Source of the DNA: Phytophthora hibernalis
Lineage: Eukaryota > Oomycota > Peronosporomycetes > Peronosporales > Peronosporaceae
Assembly: GCA_012656075.1 (NCBI GenBank)
Contig: JAAKBF010000218.1
Span: forward strand, 842,388 to 906,387
DNA: 64,000 nt
Direction of reading: 5' to 3'
Part shown: piece by piece, positions 10,005 through 21,608 of the stretch
How positions within the stretch are numbered: position 1 is the stretch's first letter
Layout: every line of letters starts with the position of its first letter
Position numbers and translations under genes: made by a program
The notes under the pieces: model-generated
Told to the model about the DNA's origin: nothing
Database searches by the model: none
What the model saw: only the letters and a program-made list of their open reading frames with translations

Positions 10005-12101
10005 TTATTAATAAGCTTCATAGGGAAGATTCTGGTTATCTCCTCGGGTCGCATCAATGGTTTACTTCCAGGCAGCTTCGAAATTTCATGGGCAATGGGG
10101 GTTTCGATTTTTCGCGAAGAAGAAGTGGTAAAACTTGAGCGTGTTCTCTTCGGACGAGTTGAAAGTTGCAAAGTCAGAAAGCAGCCAAACACTGACAGAA
10201 GGCTGAGTTGTTTTTCGTGCATCTCGAAATCTTCTTGAACCATCGCAATGTTCAAGTTTCGCTTTGCTTTGACTGCTTTCGGTTTTTGCTTAGGCCGACC
10301 TTTCGATTTTGGCGGGCTCACTAAATCAAACTCATCATTTCCATCGTTAAGGTCGACAGCTCGATTCTGCCCAGCGCCATCAGTGGGATTGGTATCTGGC
10401 TGCACCAACTGAGAGCCCGACTCCAATTCTGAAACCGACTGCACCAACTGAGTCCCGACTCCGACTCAGAACCCGACTGCACCAACTGTGAACCCAACTG
10501 AGAACTCGACTGAGAACCCGATTGGGCTTCTACCCCCAAACGTGTTCCGGAAGCTAATTGAGTTTCTTCTGTTTTATCCCAATCACATCCGTTAGAGTTT
10601 AACTGCTCCAAATCAGCCCCCTTGTGTTGTCGGTACTGAGTTAGCATCCGAATCGTTCGTACGCTTATCTCCTGGATTCAACGACTCTCCGTTACTCATA
10701 GTGTGTTGGGTTGCGGCACCGAATGCAGTAAATTCGCCATGCTTGAACAAATTGGCAACCATGTGGAGGGCTTCCATTCCTGCTATGTACTTTCGCATCC
10801 CCAGCCCGCTCAAATGCTCGCTAATAGTAGACTCGACAAGGTTCGCTTCACGGAACTTTCGATTACTATCCCAAGCAGTATTCGAGTCTTGCAAGACTCG
10901 AGAAACAGCAAACGGGTCCCTTGTAAGAACCTCCAACTGAGCATCCGTGCGCATACTTGCAACCCGCCATCTTGAGCTCAACAATTGGGTTGGGATCATG
11001 GTCTCGCATTTCAGTGGCTTGCGAAGAAATAATACGTGCCGGCAGGAAGCAACCTCGAATTCATGAACATACATGAGCAGGTCCAATTTCGTTTTGTGAC
11101 CGAGTATTTCGACCGAGGCTCGCCCAGCGCATCCTCCTCCTCGGAGTCATGCTGAATCATCACGTCAGGCACAGGCTCGTAGAACTTGTACTTGGCACAG
11201 TTGATCGCAAAGTCGTACTGATTGTAAACGAGTTCGCACGCATGCTCGCTAACCAAATTAGATGGAAATCGCATTTCACGGTCGTACTTGGGATCGTGCA
11301 CTAGGGTAAGATCGTACACCGAATCCAGCAATTCTTTCTCTGCTTGGGCCTGGTAAAACAAAATCGATGCAACTTATTCGTTCACGCCCATGAAGAAATT
11401 CACGAGATCCTTCAACTGCTTCCACGAGGCCTCAATTCTGTTATTCGTGTTATTGCCAAGGGTGACTGAATTTTGACGTTCAAAGAGCACCACATGTGTC
11501 GGCAGGTATCCCAATTCTTTGCGAAATATGTCTCAAAAGGATGTGGAGGGATATCAGCAACTTCGCCAGTCTCAGCACCCAGATCAGTGCTTCCAGCACC
11601 TACAACCAACTAGCACCCAACTCAGCACGATCAGCACAAGCCTGGACCAATTGAGAGACTGAATCCAAACGCGACACACTGCCACGACCGACAGCCATTA
11701 TGTGCCGTAAATACTTGCGATATCTTTCGAATTCACGCTATGTCCTCTAGTACACAATTAGATTCACGACCCCTTACAACTTCTGCTTCTGCCATGATGT
11801 AAACCTATTCTCTGGCGAAGAAATTTCCTCCCGTAGATACTTCAAAACATGAAATTGGCATAGTAACAGGAGGGCATCGGGAAAGGCCTTCTTGAACACG
11901 GATATCTCCGTGATGTATTTGTCGATAAGGATGCAGTTTGTACGAGGCCACACATAAGAGCAGGTGGAGCCGGACGTGATCCTGCTGTTGTTCGACGTGA
12001 CAATCGACCACGCTGGTACGTTTACTTGGCATCGAGTCCACGACAGCGAGCAATGCGTCGAGCTCACTGAGTACGAGATTCAGCTCTAAATATCCATTCA
12101 C
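10005..12101 (-). pseudogene. Mutator-like (MULE) transposase, 5'-truncated
   Basis: Fragments in several minus-strand frames line up as one MULE transposase. They are NCILIDKYITEISVFKKAF then LLCQFHVLKYLREEI (11.95-11.80 kb, a conserved MULE catalytic segment), YFAKNWDTCRHMW (about 11.52 kb), and a SWIM zinc finger (WTCSCMF ... CRHVLFLRK, about 11.09-11.02 kb). After that come a helical, Gln/Ser-rich linker (10.9-10.3 kb) containing a basic KSKGRPKQKPK segment, and the Ulp1 domain. The usual N-terminal FAR1/FLYWCH-like zinc domain and the first part of the catalytic core are absent. Multiple stops make it inactive. Confidence 0.75.
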
Positions 12102-12700
12102 AGAGGCTATTCAGTGATATGTCGTTATATAATGTAACAGGCTGAGTAACTTATCGTTGAGGTCCAACGGGAAACAGCTGGTCTGTATATAACCCCGTTT
12201 GTTTTCAGGCATTGGCCGAGACAGCTTTTCGCTTAAGTATACTTTGAAGCAGAGTGCGCCTTATGTGCTGCAAATTGGATAACTTGAACGATACGTTACT
12301 GAGCTTTCCGACGGCGTTTTCTGTTTGAAAATCGGTTCAGTAGATCAGCCACAGCGGCTTTCTGAAGTTAGTGTACCACTTCATCTCGCATCTGGGGTAT
12401 GAAAATGGAGATTTTTCAAGAGCATGCCACTTCACCAATTCTTAACATTTTCCAGTGGAGCAAGGACTCAAAATGAGCGCAAGACGCCCCTCGTGATTTG
12501 GTTGATTAGTATCATGCCGTCTCATTATTATTGTCACTTTGTGTTGGATACAGAAAAGGTACTGTTTTTAAACTAAAAAGTTTGTGAGTGGTTTGCATGT
12601 TAAAAGGTTGGGAGCAGGTTTGCTGTTTCCTTAGTACGTTAAACAACCGGCTCATCGAGACGGCACTTGTCGATTCGAAAGAGTTCATTTGCCTTGACAA
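12102..12700. other. Intergenic stretch, nothing recognised
   Basis: AT-rich DNA between the truncated 5' side of the Mutator-like remnant and the stop codon of the bZIP gene. It presumably includes the 3' flank of the latter. No coding motif or terminal repeat was found. Confidence 0.35.
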
Positions 12701-14270
12701 CTACGCACTCAGATATTTAACAACTGGTCGGGCGTCCGGGCAGTGACCCACGATGGTCTGGTACACCATTGAGCCGCAAATCTGCGCTCCCATCTTCTTG
12801 GACTCCGAAAACCGGCGAACATCTGGGGACAGCTTCGACATGTTCGCCGAGTGCACCTTCGTGCAAATGCTACGGCACACCACGCGCTCGATGCCATCTT
12901 CGCATATTTCGGGACGAACCACGACACTGTAAGCACAGCAAGTTAGCATCGTTGGAATCCAGTCCCCACCTCAGAACAGAGTCAAACTATCAGAAGGTAG
13001 GCACGTACGTTCCAATGACGTCCCGCTTGACGAGCGTATTCTTGTTCATCGGATACGAGTCGTCATCGTCCACGTAGTCCCAAACAAGCACAGCGCATTG
13101 ATCCATGATCTTGAAGTACGAGAGTCCGCGACTTTCGACTGCAACTTCGTCCTGGCCGTCATCGCTACGGTATCGGCAACCAGAAACGCCATAGCGAATA
13201 CTGTCCGATGGCGCATCAACAATCTTACCGTACGAGTTCAGCTGTGTGTAATTCGGCCACGCACTGCCGCAACCCAGAATGGCCCCACACGCAGCAAGGA
13301 ATATCTGCACCGTGTTCATCGTGTCGAACGCGTAGACAGCAATAGTAGACGCCCCAAACTCCGTCGAACTCGTACCGACTTGACGCGTACTGATGTGCGG
13401 GCGTAAGACCGGGATGCCTTCCGTCTCGCGAAGAACTGTTTGCATCCCCAAGTCCAGCTTCGATTCCGTGCAAACGGACGCGAGGTCGCGCACACGCGAA
13501 TGCGGGTCTTTCCGCAAGTGCGTGTACATGTGCAGGAAACGGCGCATGTTGAGCTCCATGTTGTTTGGCGAGTCGAGCGAGAACATCGACTTCAGGTTGC
13601 GCACGTAGACGTTCTGTTGGAAAAGCGCATAGCGCAGCTGCGCGTTTGTCTCCTCCGCCTGGCGGCGCTTGTGGCGTTGGGCAATAGCCTTCTCTTCCCA
13701 CTCGGCCACAGCCCCGTCGGCACGCATGATCTTGTGCTTGGAGCGCAGGAAATCCAGTTGGTAGTTAAGGTAGCCGGTCTCCTTCTTCAAATTGGTCATC
13801 TCATTCTAGTCATGCAGAGCACAAAATCAGTCAGTAACATCATTCTACTATACTGAAAAATGCAAAAATGCAAGCATACTTTCTTGCGGGAGCGGTGGCG
13901 ACGCGCACTAATGGCCACTTGAGCTCGTCGCTTGGCCTTGCGGTCGTCCGTCTTCTTCTGACCTGGGGTCTGAGTAGTGTCCTGCAGAAGCAGCTCCGTC
14001 ACAGGCGCGTGGGCGTGCGTTGCGTCGCCGTCGCTGCTTTCTGTCGTGTCGCTCCTTCCACTGGGGACGTCACCTCGGGCTCCTTCTCGCTGGAAGACGA
14101 GATGGGCGACGCGGGATCCGGCACAGGTTCTCCCTGGTGCAACAGCTCCGAGAGGAAGCTCAGGTCTATGTCGTCCACCGACGCGCCCAGCATGGCGCCA
14201 CCGTCGACGGCTCCGACGTCCAGCAGCGTCAGCGAGTCGTCCAGACCGTCCCCGCCATGTGGAGATCCAT
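12701..14270 (-). CDS. bZIP-like transcription regulator with START-like C-terminus (M96-like)
   Basis: Three exons are inferred: 14270-13880, 13805-13009 and 12926-12701, with GT-AG introns of 74 and 82 bp. The ATG at 14270 begins an acidic N-terminus (SVDDIDLSFLSELL). A basic region (DRKAKRRAQVAISARRHRSRKK) straddles intron 1 and leads into a coiled coil (NEMTNLKKETGYLNYQL). The second half (from about 13500) resembles START-like domains of Phytophthora proteins annotated as M96 mating-specific, with VLVWDYVDDDD near 13080. The invariant Asn of the bZIP basic region is replaced by Val. Two single-base losses (near 14250 and 14000) break exon 1; both sides stay conserved, so they may be sequence errors. 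It is probably a nuclear DNA-binding regulator, and is head-to-head with CENP-S. Confidence 0.75.
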
Positions 14271-14630
14271 ATCTGCGTTCAGCAGGAAATCTGCAGTTAC
14301 AAAAGTAGAGAAGAGGTTAGTTCTTTTGCATAACGTCCAGGCAAAGAGCGAGTATAGGCGCACGTTGATCAATTGACGCATTCATTTTGCTCTTCGGTAT
14401 GTGGAGACGATTCGAAAAGTGAGTGACGACTTCGGTGCGCGGTTTCAGAATTCACCTACCCCTTGCGATTCTGGTTGCCTTGGCTTCAGTATGCGGACCA
14501 TCAACGGGCGTGTTGTTTGCGTACACAGGTGCGACATGAACCAATCAGAGCTGCTCACGGTTCCACCATTTTAGCGAAATCGTCCGGTTATAAATACCAC
14601 GCGTGTCTTGCCGCAGGGACTCTGCTCTGT
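14271..14630. promoter_or_regulatory. Shared divergent promoter region (bZIP gene / CENP-S)
   Basis: This 360-bp gap separates two divergent start codons. On the minus strand TCACTTT then TCGAAT (14416-14422 and after) resembles the oomycete initiator plus flanking element, 146-152 nt upstream of the bZIP ATG. On the plus strand CCATTTT then AGCGAAAT (14566-14572 and after) fits the same pattern 59-65 nt before the CENP-S ATG, and a CCAAT box lies at about 14540. The YCAYTYY consensus is from knowledge of oomycete core promoters; function here is inferred. Confidence 0.4.
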
Positions 14631-15214
14631 ATGAGCGGCTTCGAGAGCGAGGCGCTGCGTGTGCGCCAGAGCCTCCTGTACACCGTCGGCCGCATCTGCG
14701 ACGAAGAAGGTCTGCCTTAACATCACCTCTCTGTGCTCTCTGGCCCCTGCCGCACACGCTTACACCTGTGAACTCGCAGCGCAGAAGCAGCGGAGCGAAC
14801 CCCGCACACGTCCCCGACCTGCCATCTCCAAGGCTTCTATGGCCCTGCTGGGCGATCTCGTGTACAAGCAGGCGGAAGGTGAATGACCCAGGGAATGCCG
14901 GTCTTTTGCGCGAAAAAGATGCTGAAGCGTTTGTGGTTTTGGTTGGCAGTGATGGCGACGGAGCTGCAGTTCTTCGCGCGCCACGCCAATCGAAAGGCCA
15001 TCAATACAGAGGATGTCACACTCTGTGCTCGCAAACATCCCAATCTGGTGATTATTTGGTCTGCACTAGAACATTGCTGATCATGTTGGGCTCACTATTA
15101 TGTTGTTGGTAGACGAATCTGCTGCAAAAGTACCAGCGAGAAACCCTCAGATCCACTTCGACAACATTGGCAGGCTCCAAGAAGCGGCGCAGAAACGTTA
15201 TGGACTCGGACTAA
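14631..15214 (+). CDS. CENPS: CENP-S / MHF1 histone-fold protein
   Basis: Four exons (14631-14709, 14780-14878, 14950-15047, 15113-15214) separated by 65-71 bp GT-AG introns sum to 378 nt, an uninterrupted 125-residue protein. Exon 1 gives SLLYTVGRICDEE, exon 2 SKASMALLGDLVYKQAE, exon 3 LQFFARHANRKAINTEDV then LCARKHPNL, and exon 4 a Lys/Arg-rich tail (GSKKRRRNVMDSD). The order matches the helices of CENP-S/MHF1, about 138 residues in humans. That protein pairs with CENP-X at kinetochores and with FANCM at stalled forks. The start is supported by an initiator-like motif 59-65 nt upstream. This is one of the few host genes here without a frame defect. Confidence 0.88.
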
Positions 15215-15376
15215 ATATTGCTCTACTCTAGAGTGGATTCTGTATTTTTATGGTCACTTTTGTTGTTGTATTATGGCGAACAAGGCTTTGTCAGTTGAAG
15301 AAACCATGGGAGGGAGGTGATGCGGAGCGGCCACTTCCTTTGTTTCTGGAGTCACTTTCAAGCTGTCGGTACTTGT

Positions 15377-18300
15377 TCAGTACCCGCAGAGATGCCGTCT
15401 TACGTCGAATGGCCTCTGGACTTTGCACGACGTGTCTTGGGGATTGATGGTGCTGTTGGCTGCTTGTTGGTATACCTGTTTGAGCAAGTTCAGTTGCTGC
15501 GCTTTGGCTTCCAACTCATCAAGCAGCGGCCCCAAGGCTTGTGACAGTTGTGCAGAGGTCGAGCTGTTGGCTGTGCGACTGTCGGATCCGTAGGCTCCTC
15601 GTCGATTATTTGCCTCCATGTGGGTGACAAGCTCTTTATACCGCTTGTTTAACCCCTTGAACTCTTTGTCGGCTGCTTCAACTGCAGTGCCCAAGTCCTG
15701 CATGATCTGAGACTGCCGCAAACGAGAACCTATCAGCATCGTGAAATTGGACATCTGGTTTCATCATGAATATCAAAGGACTGCTGACGTACCTGCATCG
15801 GGCTCACGTACGATTTCGGAGAAACGGTCTGTACTTTGATAGCCGGTGGTTTGTGTTTGGTGCTGCGTCGGAGTCCACTTCCAGTTGGTTTTGGAATAGA
15901 GGATAGTGATTCAGCCGTTGTGACACCTTCAGCTACTGGTAAAGGTTGTTGTCGAGAATCCGCCGATGGCGACTGCTGCAAACTATATTCATCGACGTCA
16001 GAGCTGTTTGCTCCGCCACTGTTCTGTGTTGCACTGTGAACGTTGCCGGTCACCTGTCGATGGCTAGACGTGGATCCTGGAGTGATCGGCGTTCCGCTAA
16101 GAAGTGCCGGCATCACGTACGTTGTATCACATCGCCGAAGCGCATCCTGGATGTTTCCAATAAGAGAAAATGACGGATGCACAGAGTTACCCAGCAAGAA
16201 AGGGATTTTCCTGAACAGCGCACACAATGAAAACACGGTCAGACTTCATACTTGAGCGTTAACCTGATTAGGTGCACATGACGTACTTGCCGAGGTTAGC
16301 TTCCCGTAACAGAGTCATGTTGTTAGCTTTCGCCTTTTTCGGCTTCTTTGCCATCGAGGTAGTTGATGCTCCTGCTGCTGCCGTCTTCTTTTTCTTTTGT
16401 GTTGAAGCCGCAGCACCGCTTTGAGCCGCGGTCGAATTTGCTGCTCTCCGTGACGCTGCGTGGCTGACTGCAGCTGCGCTTGCACGGCTCGCAGCAGTAG
16501 GTCGAAGTAATGTCGAGGGTCTCAGCTCTTGCTGGAGTTTCTTGTTCTTCTTGGTGGCCTGATTTGCAGCTTCAGTAGCCTCCATGACCTTGGCTACCAG
16601 CTTCTCATTTAGCTGCGAGATCGACGCAACCGTTTGCTAGCATAAAACACAAGAAGGTGGTGATGTGAAAATGTCAATCATTGCAAGTTGGTCGCTTGTT
16701 GGGAAATCACAAGGCGAGTGTACCTCGGAGTCTTTTAACCGCTCTCTACTCTCCGCGTGGTTGTTAGCTTCGCGCTGAAACTGGGCCTCAAGCAGCTCGT
16801 TCCGCTCAACGACGGCTTCATGATTTTGACGGACTTGAGTAAGCTCCGTTTGCAACTCGCTCGCAATACGTGTATGATTGTTCTCGGACTCTTTTATTTC
16901 TGCAGACAAAACGAACAGAGTGAGTTCCTTGCTATGCATTGTTCGCAGCGCGTATATGCAGTACCAGCTTTCAACCGTGTGCGATGTGACTCAGATATCT
17001 GCAGTTGAGACTGTAGGTCGTCTGCTCTCTCCGACGACGTCTTTGAGAGTTCGTGAAAACGCTGTAACTCGACCTGCATTGCCTTCCTGCGCTCTTCAGA
17101 TCTCACGAACTGCAGTTTCAGCTCTTCACGATCACACCGCAAAGCATCGTAAGCTGCCCTTGCAGACTCCTTTGTTTGACCCAGTTCGTACGAGAATTTC
17201 TTCTCGGATGAGGCGAGCTCTGCTTCTCGCTTTCGTGAGGTAAGTTTGGCGACCGAGAGTTGCTGCATCAAATTCTCACGTTCCTCTTCAAGTCGACCGA
17301 TCTTGTCTTGCAGTGCCTTGAGAGCAGATAATACAGCTCGGCTGCCTTGTGCCCCACCGCCACCACCTGGGTTCACAATGCTGTTTTTCTGAAGAGGAAG
17401 AGCCAACCCTGCACCATATTTGCCTGGGCCTCCAAATGGTGGAGGTGGTGTACTGAACAACTTCTTGTTGAAACTACGTCGTTCGCCTCCACTCGCCTCG
17501 CTGCCAAGAGGAAAATTCTGCCCACTGCCGTTTTCTGTCAAGGATGTAGACTTGCTTCGCATCGGTGCTGCTGACATGTACGAGCTCGAACGTGGCTGGT
17601 GAAACGAAGCGTGTTTAGTTTTCTGACCAGGATATTCCGTTGGACGAGTCTGCTCTGCCGTGTTCAGTGCATTCACTCCCTGAGAGTCGTCGCTGCAGCT
17701 AGATACTCCTGCAAAGCTGTCGCCGACAAAATGGTGGGCTCTTTATGTAGGATAGAATTGCTGTCGCTGTCATCATGACGAGCCAATTTCTTCAGCGTAG
17801 CCTTCAATTCTTCCATCTCTTTACCTGGTGTCGTCGGCGAGCCAAGGGACTGCATGGAATCATCCAAAGATGTTGGTGCTAAATGTTTGAACGAACGTTG
17901 GGTAACCTTGTTCTCTTCCTTCCGGGTCTGCGTTCGTGATGTCGGTCGATACACGGGTGTCGTCTGTTCCTCTTCAAACGAGGCATCGCTGTCATCGGCC
18001 GATTCTTCACTATCACCGCGACCCGAAATAATGCCTCCGTCGGTCTCACTATCACTGCCCGAGATGTCGCCGCGGTTGTTCGACTTCATCGGTTGGTTGT
18101 TCATTGGGGTATTTCGTGGGCTGTTGTTAGTCCAGCCCGATTTCATCGATTTCTGTGCTTGAGCAGAGCTGCGGCTAGCTTTTGATCGTGAACTCTTCTG
18201 TACATATTGATCATGTACTCGACTCCCCTTCGATTTTCCTGCTTTCGGGCACCTGCTCTCACTACGCTGCGACTTGTCGTTCCATGCCGAACTGCGAACA

Positions 18301-18425
18301 TTCCGTGGCGAAATGAGTATTCGACTGTGCGACGAGATCTCGATCACCTGCTCCTCGCCTGCCGAACTGAAGCTAAACTCGCTGTCTGCTCCACCCCCTG
18401 AGTCATATACAGCGGTGGAATCCAT
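15377..18425 (-). CDS. Long coiled-coil protein, function unknown
   Basis: Five exons are inferred (about 18425-16965, 16899-16724, 16636-16287, 16210-15789, 15729-15377), giving about 920 residues. Residues 1-250 are Ser-rich and low-complexity with acidic patches. A Gly/Pro loop (STPPPPFGGPGKYG) follows, then a long heptad-rich coiled coil (LQDKIGRLEEERENLMQQL through exons 2-3). After it come an Ala/Ser/Lys-rich stretch ending KKPKKAKANN, a Ser-rich linker, and a C-terminal helical domain (LLDELEAKAQQLNLLKQVYQ). The layout recalls centrosome or basal-body scaffold proteins, but no family was identified. One base appears missing near 17675, where frames meet at LRE/VNALNT. The splice donor of intron 4 is a choice between GTACGT and the in-frame GTCAGC four bases on. 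Confidence 0.7.
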
Positions 18426-18745
18426 TTCTACAATGGTTCAATAACGGTCACCTTCAGGGTCGGGCGACGTTTCCATGAAAGCAGAGAAACCGGAAACGAC
18501 TGTCATTGGAGTCGATGTGCATTGATGAGCTTTTTGATTATCGCTACATGTATTCATATGTATAGCTAGCGTTATCAGGATGTGTCATTCTTTTGGCGAC
18601 ATCGGAGCTCAAATCCTGGACGCCGTAGCTCCTGTCACGAAATCAGTCACGGTTTGTCAGCTAAACCAGTCATCTTCATCTTCGCTTTTTGCCTACAGTC
18701 GACTTGGCCAATGCGCGAAACATGCAGCACAATCAAGTTACGTGG

Positions 18746-20535
18746 TTACTGACTTAACGTGCTCAGGGCCTGCTGCGCCGAGACGCGACCGAACACCACA
18801 CACTCCGCAAGCGAGTTACCGCCAAGTCGATTGGCACCGTGAAGACCACCCGAAACTTCGCCGGCTGCAAACAGACCCGGCACAATTTCGCCGTTCTTGT
18901 GGATTACTTCAGTCTTTTCAGTGATCTTCACACCGCCTGCACAGTTATCAATTTTAAAACGTTAGTGATCACAAGAGACCGTCAACAATTTAACGGCGCG
19001 AATACGTACCCATCGTGTAGTGAACCGTGGGGGCGACCTCCATTGCCACAATCTGTATCGGCGTGTCAATACTTGGGATGCGCTGAATCGGGTACGGAAA
19101 TGTCTTCTTGCCGAACGGGTCCTCCTTGTTACCGGCGGCAATTTCAACGTAGTCGTTCAGCTCCTTTAGTAGAGCCTGCGGGTCATCGAAGCTGCAGAAC
19201 TTAGCAGCCTCCGCAACTGACTGCGTCATCATTACGATACCCATGTGCTTGTAGAAAGGAAGCTCGGAGGCCATAGCCTTCGCACCATCCTCGAACATCA
19301 GCATATACGCTTCCTGACCTGGCTGGGCCAGCATAGCAGCCGAAGCCTTGTCACGCGTCGTCAGCTCGTCCACGAAGCGCTTGCCGTTCTTGTTAAGCAG
19401 TACAGCGCCAGATCCTCGAATGGCTTCTGGGGCCAGGAAGCGCGTTCCAGAATCGCGATCCTTCGGGTTAATAAAACCAGTCGGGTGCAACTGGACCTTG
19501 TCCATGAGCGTAAGGTCCACGCCAATTGCTTCGGACATCAAAACACCCTCCCTTGCGCCCAGACGCCATTCGTAGTCGGGTAGACCTCCATGCCCGAGCA
19601 AAGCGCTTGAGCATCTTGTGACTGGCCGAGAATCCGCCTGTAGCTAAGATCACAGCCTTGCTGAACAACGAGAGCGTCTCTCCGTCCGCCAGCTTGAGCT
19701 CCACACCCGTCACTGTGGAGGAGTCTGCGTTGCATCTGCCAGCAGCAGTTTCTTGGCCGCAGCTCCCGTGAGGATCTCAATGTTGGCTCTGGTCGCAACC
19801 TCTTTCTGCAACGTGCTGATGATCGCGAAGCCAATATTGGGTCCGCTCTTGTTGCGGTGCGTGCGTTTGGCCGAGTGACCTCCAAGCTGCGAGAGCACCG
19901 ATAAGTCCACATTGTAGCCCTCCAGGAACTCCTTCGCACCGGGAGTCTACACCGCAACAACAAGAGTCAAATCCAACTGGTATTTTCACCAACACCCAAT
20001 CCATACCCACCTTTGGGATAAAACTGTCGACGATCTTCTCGACAGCCAGACCTCCGCCCGACTTGAGTGTGTCCTGCGTGAACAGCGGCTCGTCTGCGGC
20101 ATCCAGCGCCGCGTTGATCCCGGACGAAGCCTTGGCAGAGTTGCCTCCGACCTTCTTCTCCTTCTCCACGAGTAGAATCTTAAGCGTCGGGTCCAAGTTG
20201 GCGGCCTCCAGACTGGCCGTCAAGCCTGCAGCAGTCAAAACACCGGGAAAAGGTCAACCGTGTACCTTATTTCCCTACGAAGCCACAGCAATAAACAACG
20301 CACCGGCCAGTCCAGCTCCGATTATCGCGAGGTCCACGTGCTTGTCCATTGCTGGGCGTTGATGGGTCGAGACCTGGTCGCTGTCGGTCATGGACGGCAG
20401 TTGGTACAGATACAGATACGAGACGAGGCTGAGACTGAGCAGCACAGGCAATGCCACGAGCAGCAAGAAGGCGGGCGAACGGCGTTGCGAACGGCGTTGC
20501 GCTCGGCCAGAGAAGATTGCAGAATAGACCATCAT
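18746..20535 (-). CDS. Soluble-type fumarate reductase / FAD-binding flavoprotein (OSM1-like)
   Basis: Four exons are inferred: 20535-20304, 20225-20011, 19946-19010 and 18937-18746, about 525 residues. The N-terminus has an Arg-rich start and one membrane segment (about residues 22-44). A dinucleotide-binding motif (DLAIIGAGLAG) spans intron 1. VEKEKKVGGNSAKASSG, ILATGGFSAS, DKVQLHPTGF, EAIRGSGAVLLNKNGKRF and the C-terminal GLFAAGEVSGGLHGANRLGG are signatures of the fumarate reductase/flavocytochrome c family. These reduce fumarate to succinate with FADH2, helping reoxidise cofactors when oxygen is low. The membrane anchor suggests the ER or another organelle. Exon 3 needs three one-base corrections (near 19725, 19595 and 19555), each a missing base, although the residues on both sides are conserved. 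Confidence 0.85.
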
Positions 20536-21608
20536 CACCCAAGGCTTACCAGGTGAAAGTGCCGAGTCGCGAGCTGCTGGCTTCTTGGCGTTGTTGGCAA
20601 TCAGATAAGTGGAGTCGCAAAAATACGTCAGTAGCTGTTGGCGGCGTCTTTGCACCACTGGTACAGCGTACCGGTGGACAACCCCAGGTCAAGTCGGGTA
20701 CTACATGTAGTACTTGGCATCAAGCAGCGTCGGAGGCGTGTGCTGGGGAACATCAAGAGAGTGCGAGAGTGCCCTTCAGCCAATACTATTGGCCCAATAC
20801 ATATAGCAGAGTAAGCTTAAGGCAAATAAACTCAAGCGGCTTCGTGTTTTTGATGCAATGAATGGTGTCGGACTTAAACGGAAATCTTAGGTACGGTGCA
20901 CTTCAACAATAGTCGGGTTCATCTTCGGTTCGTTCATGGCTTGGTCAACGCCACAGCATTCTACGGGCTGTTCTTGTTCTTGCATTTCATATTAATACAT
21001 GTATTGTCCTTTGCATATATTTTGCCGTCTATTTTAGACTCTAAAAAAGACTTTGTGCAAATCAGTTTCGATTAGCCCCACGTGCAAAAGGCTGAGATGC
21101 ACCCAACGATCTCGCTTTTGCACTCCCAGAACTGCATTTCTGCGTTTCCAGGCTGTAAACAAGACGGTTGCGCTTCAAAATCGAGTTTTAGCGTTTAGCA
21201 CCTGCCTTTTAAGCTTGCACTTTCGCTTCGGAGTAAAGCCGTAATTAGGATAAAATCGAAAATGGCGGAACATTTTGTTGGCTTGTTAACCCTTCTAGCC
21301 CCGTATTCTGTATCCTACAGAATAAGCCGTTTGACAGGATTTAATATCCAGCTAACTTGGCTACAAGCTCTAACGCCGCATATAGTTTTTGTATGGGCGA
21401 GGATCAGCCGATCGTTTCTCCGCGAGTTGGCAGGTCTAATATAATAGACTTTATCGAGCATTTTGCCAAAATATATGCAAAGCACAATACTACTTACTAT
21501 TAATACATAGTACTAAGTAGTATTTGCCAACAAGTACTGTAGTACTACAGTAGTAAAAACAATTTACAAGTGAAAGAGAACGTTTATTTTCCAGACATCG
21601 AGACTAGT
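20536..21608. other. Intergenic region between flavoprotein and Ca2+-ATPase genes
   Basis: This holds the upstream region of the flavoprotein gene and the 3' flank of the ATPase gene. At 21485-21560 there is an AT-rich cluster of inverted TACT/AGTA words, including TACTGTAGTACTACAGTA, able to fold near the ATPase stop. No gene was seen. Confidence 0.4.
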
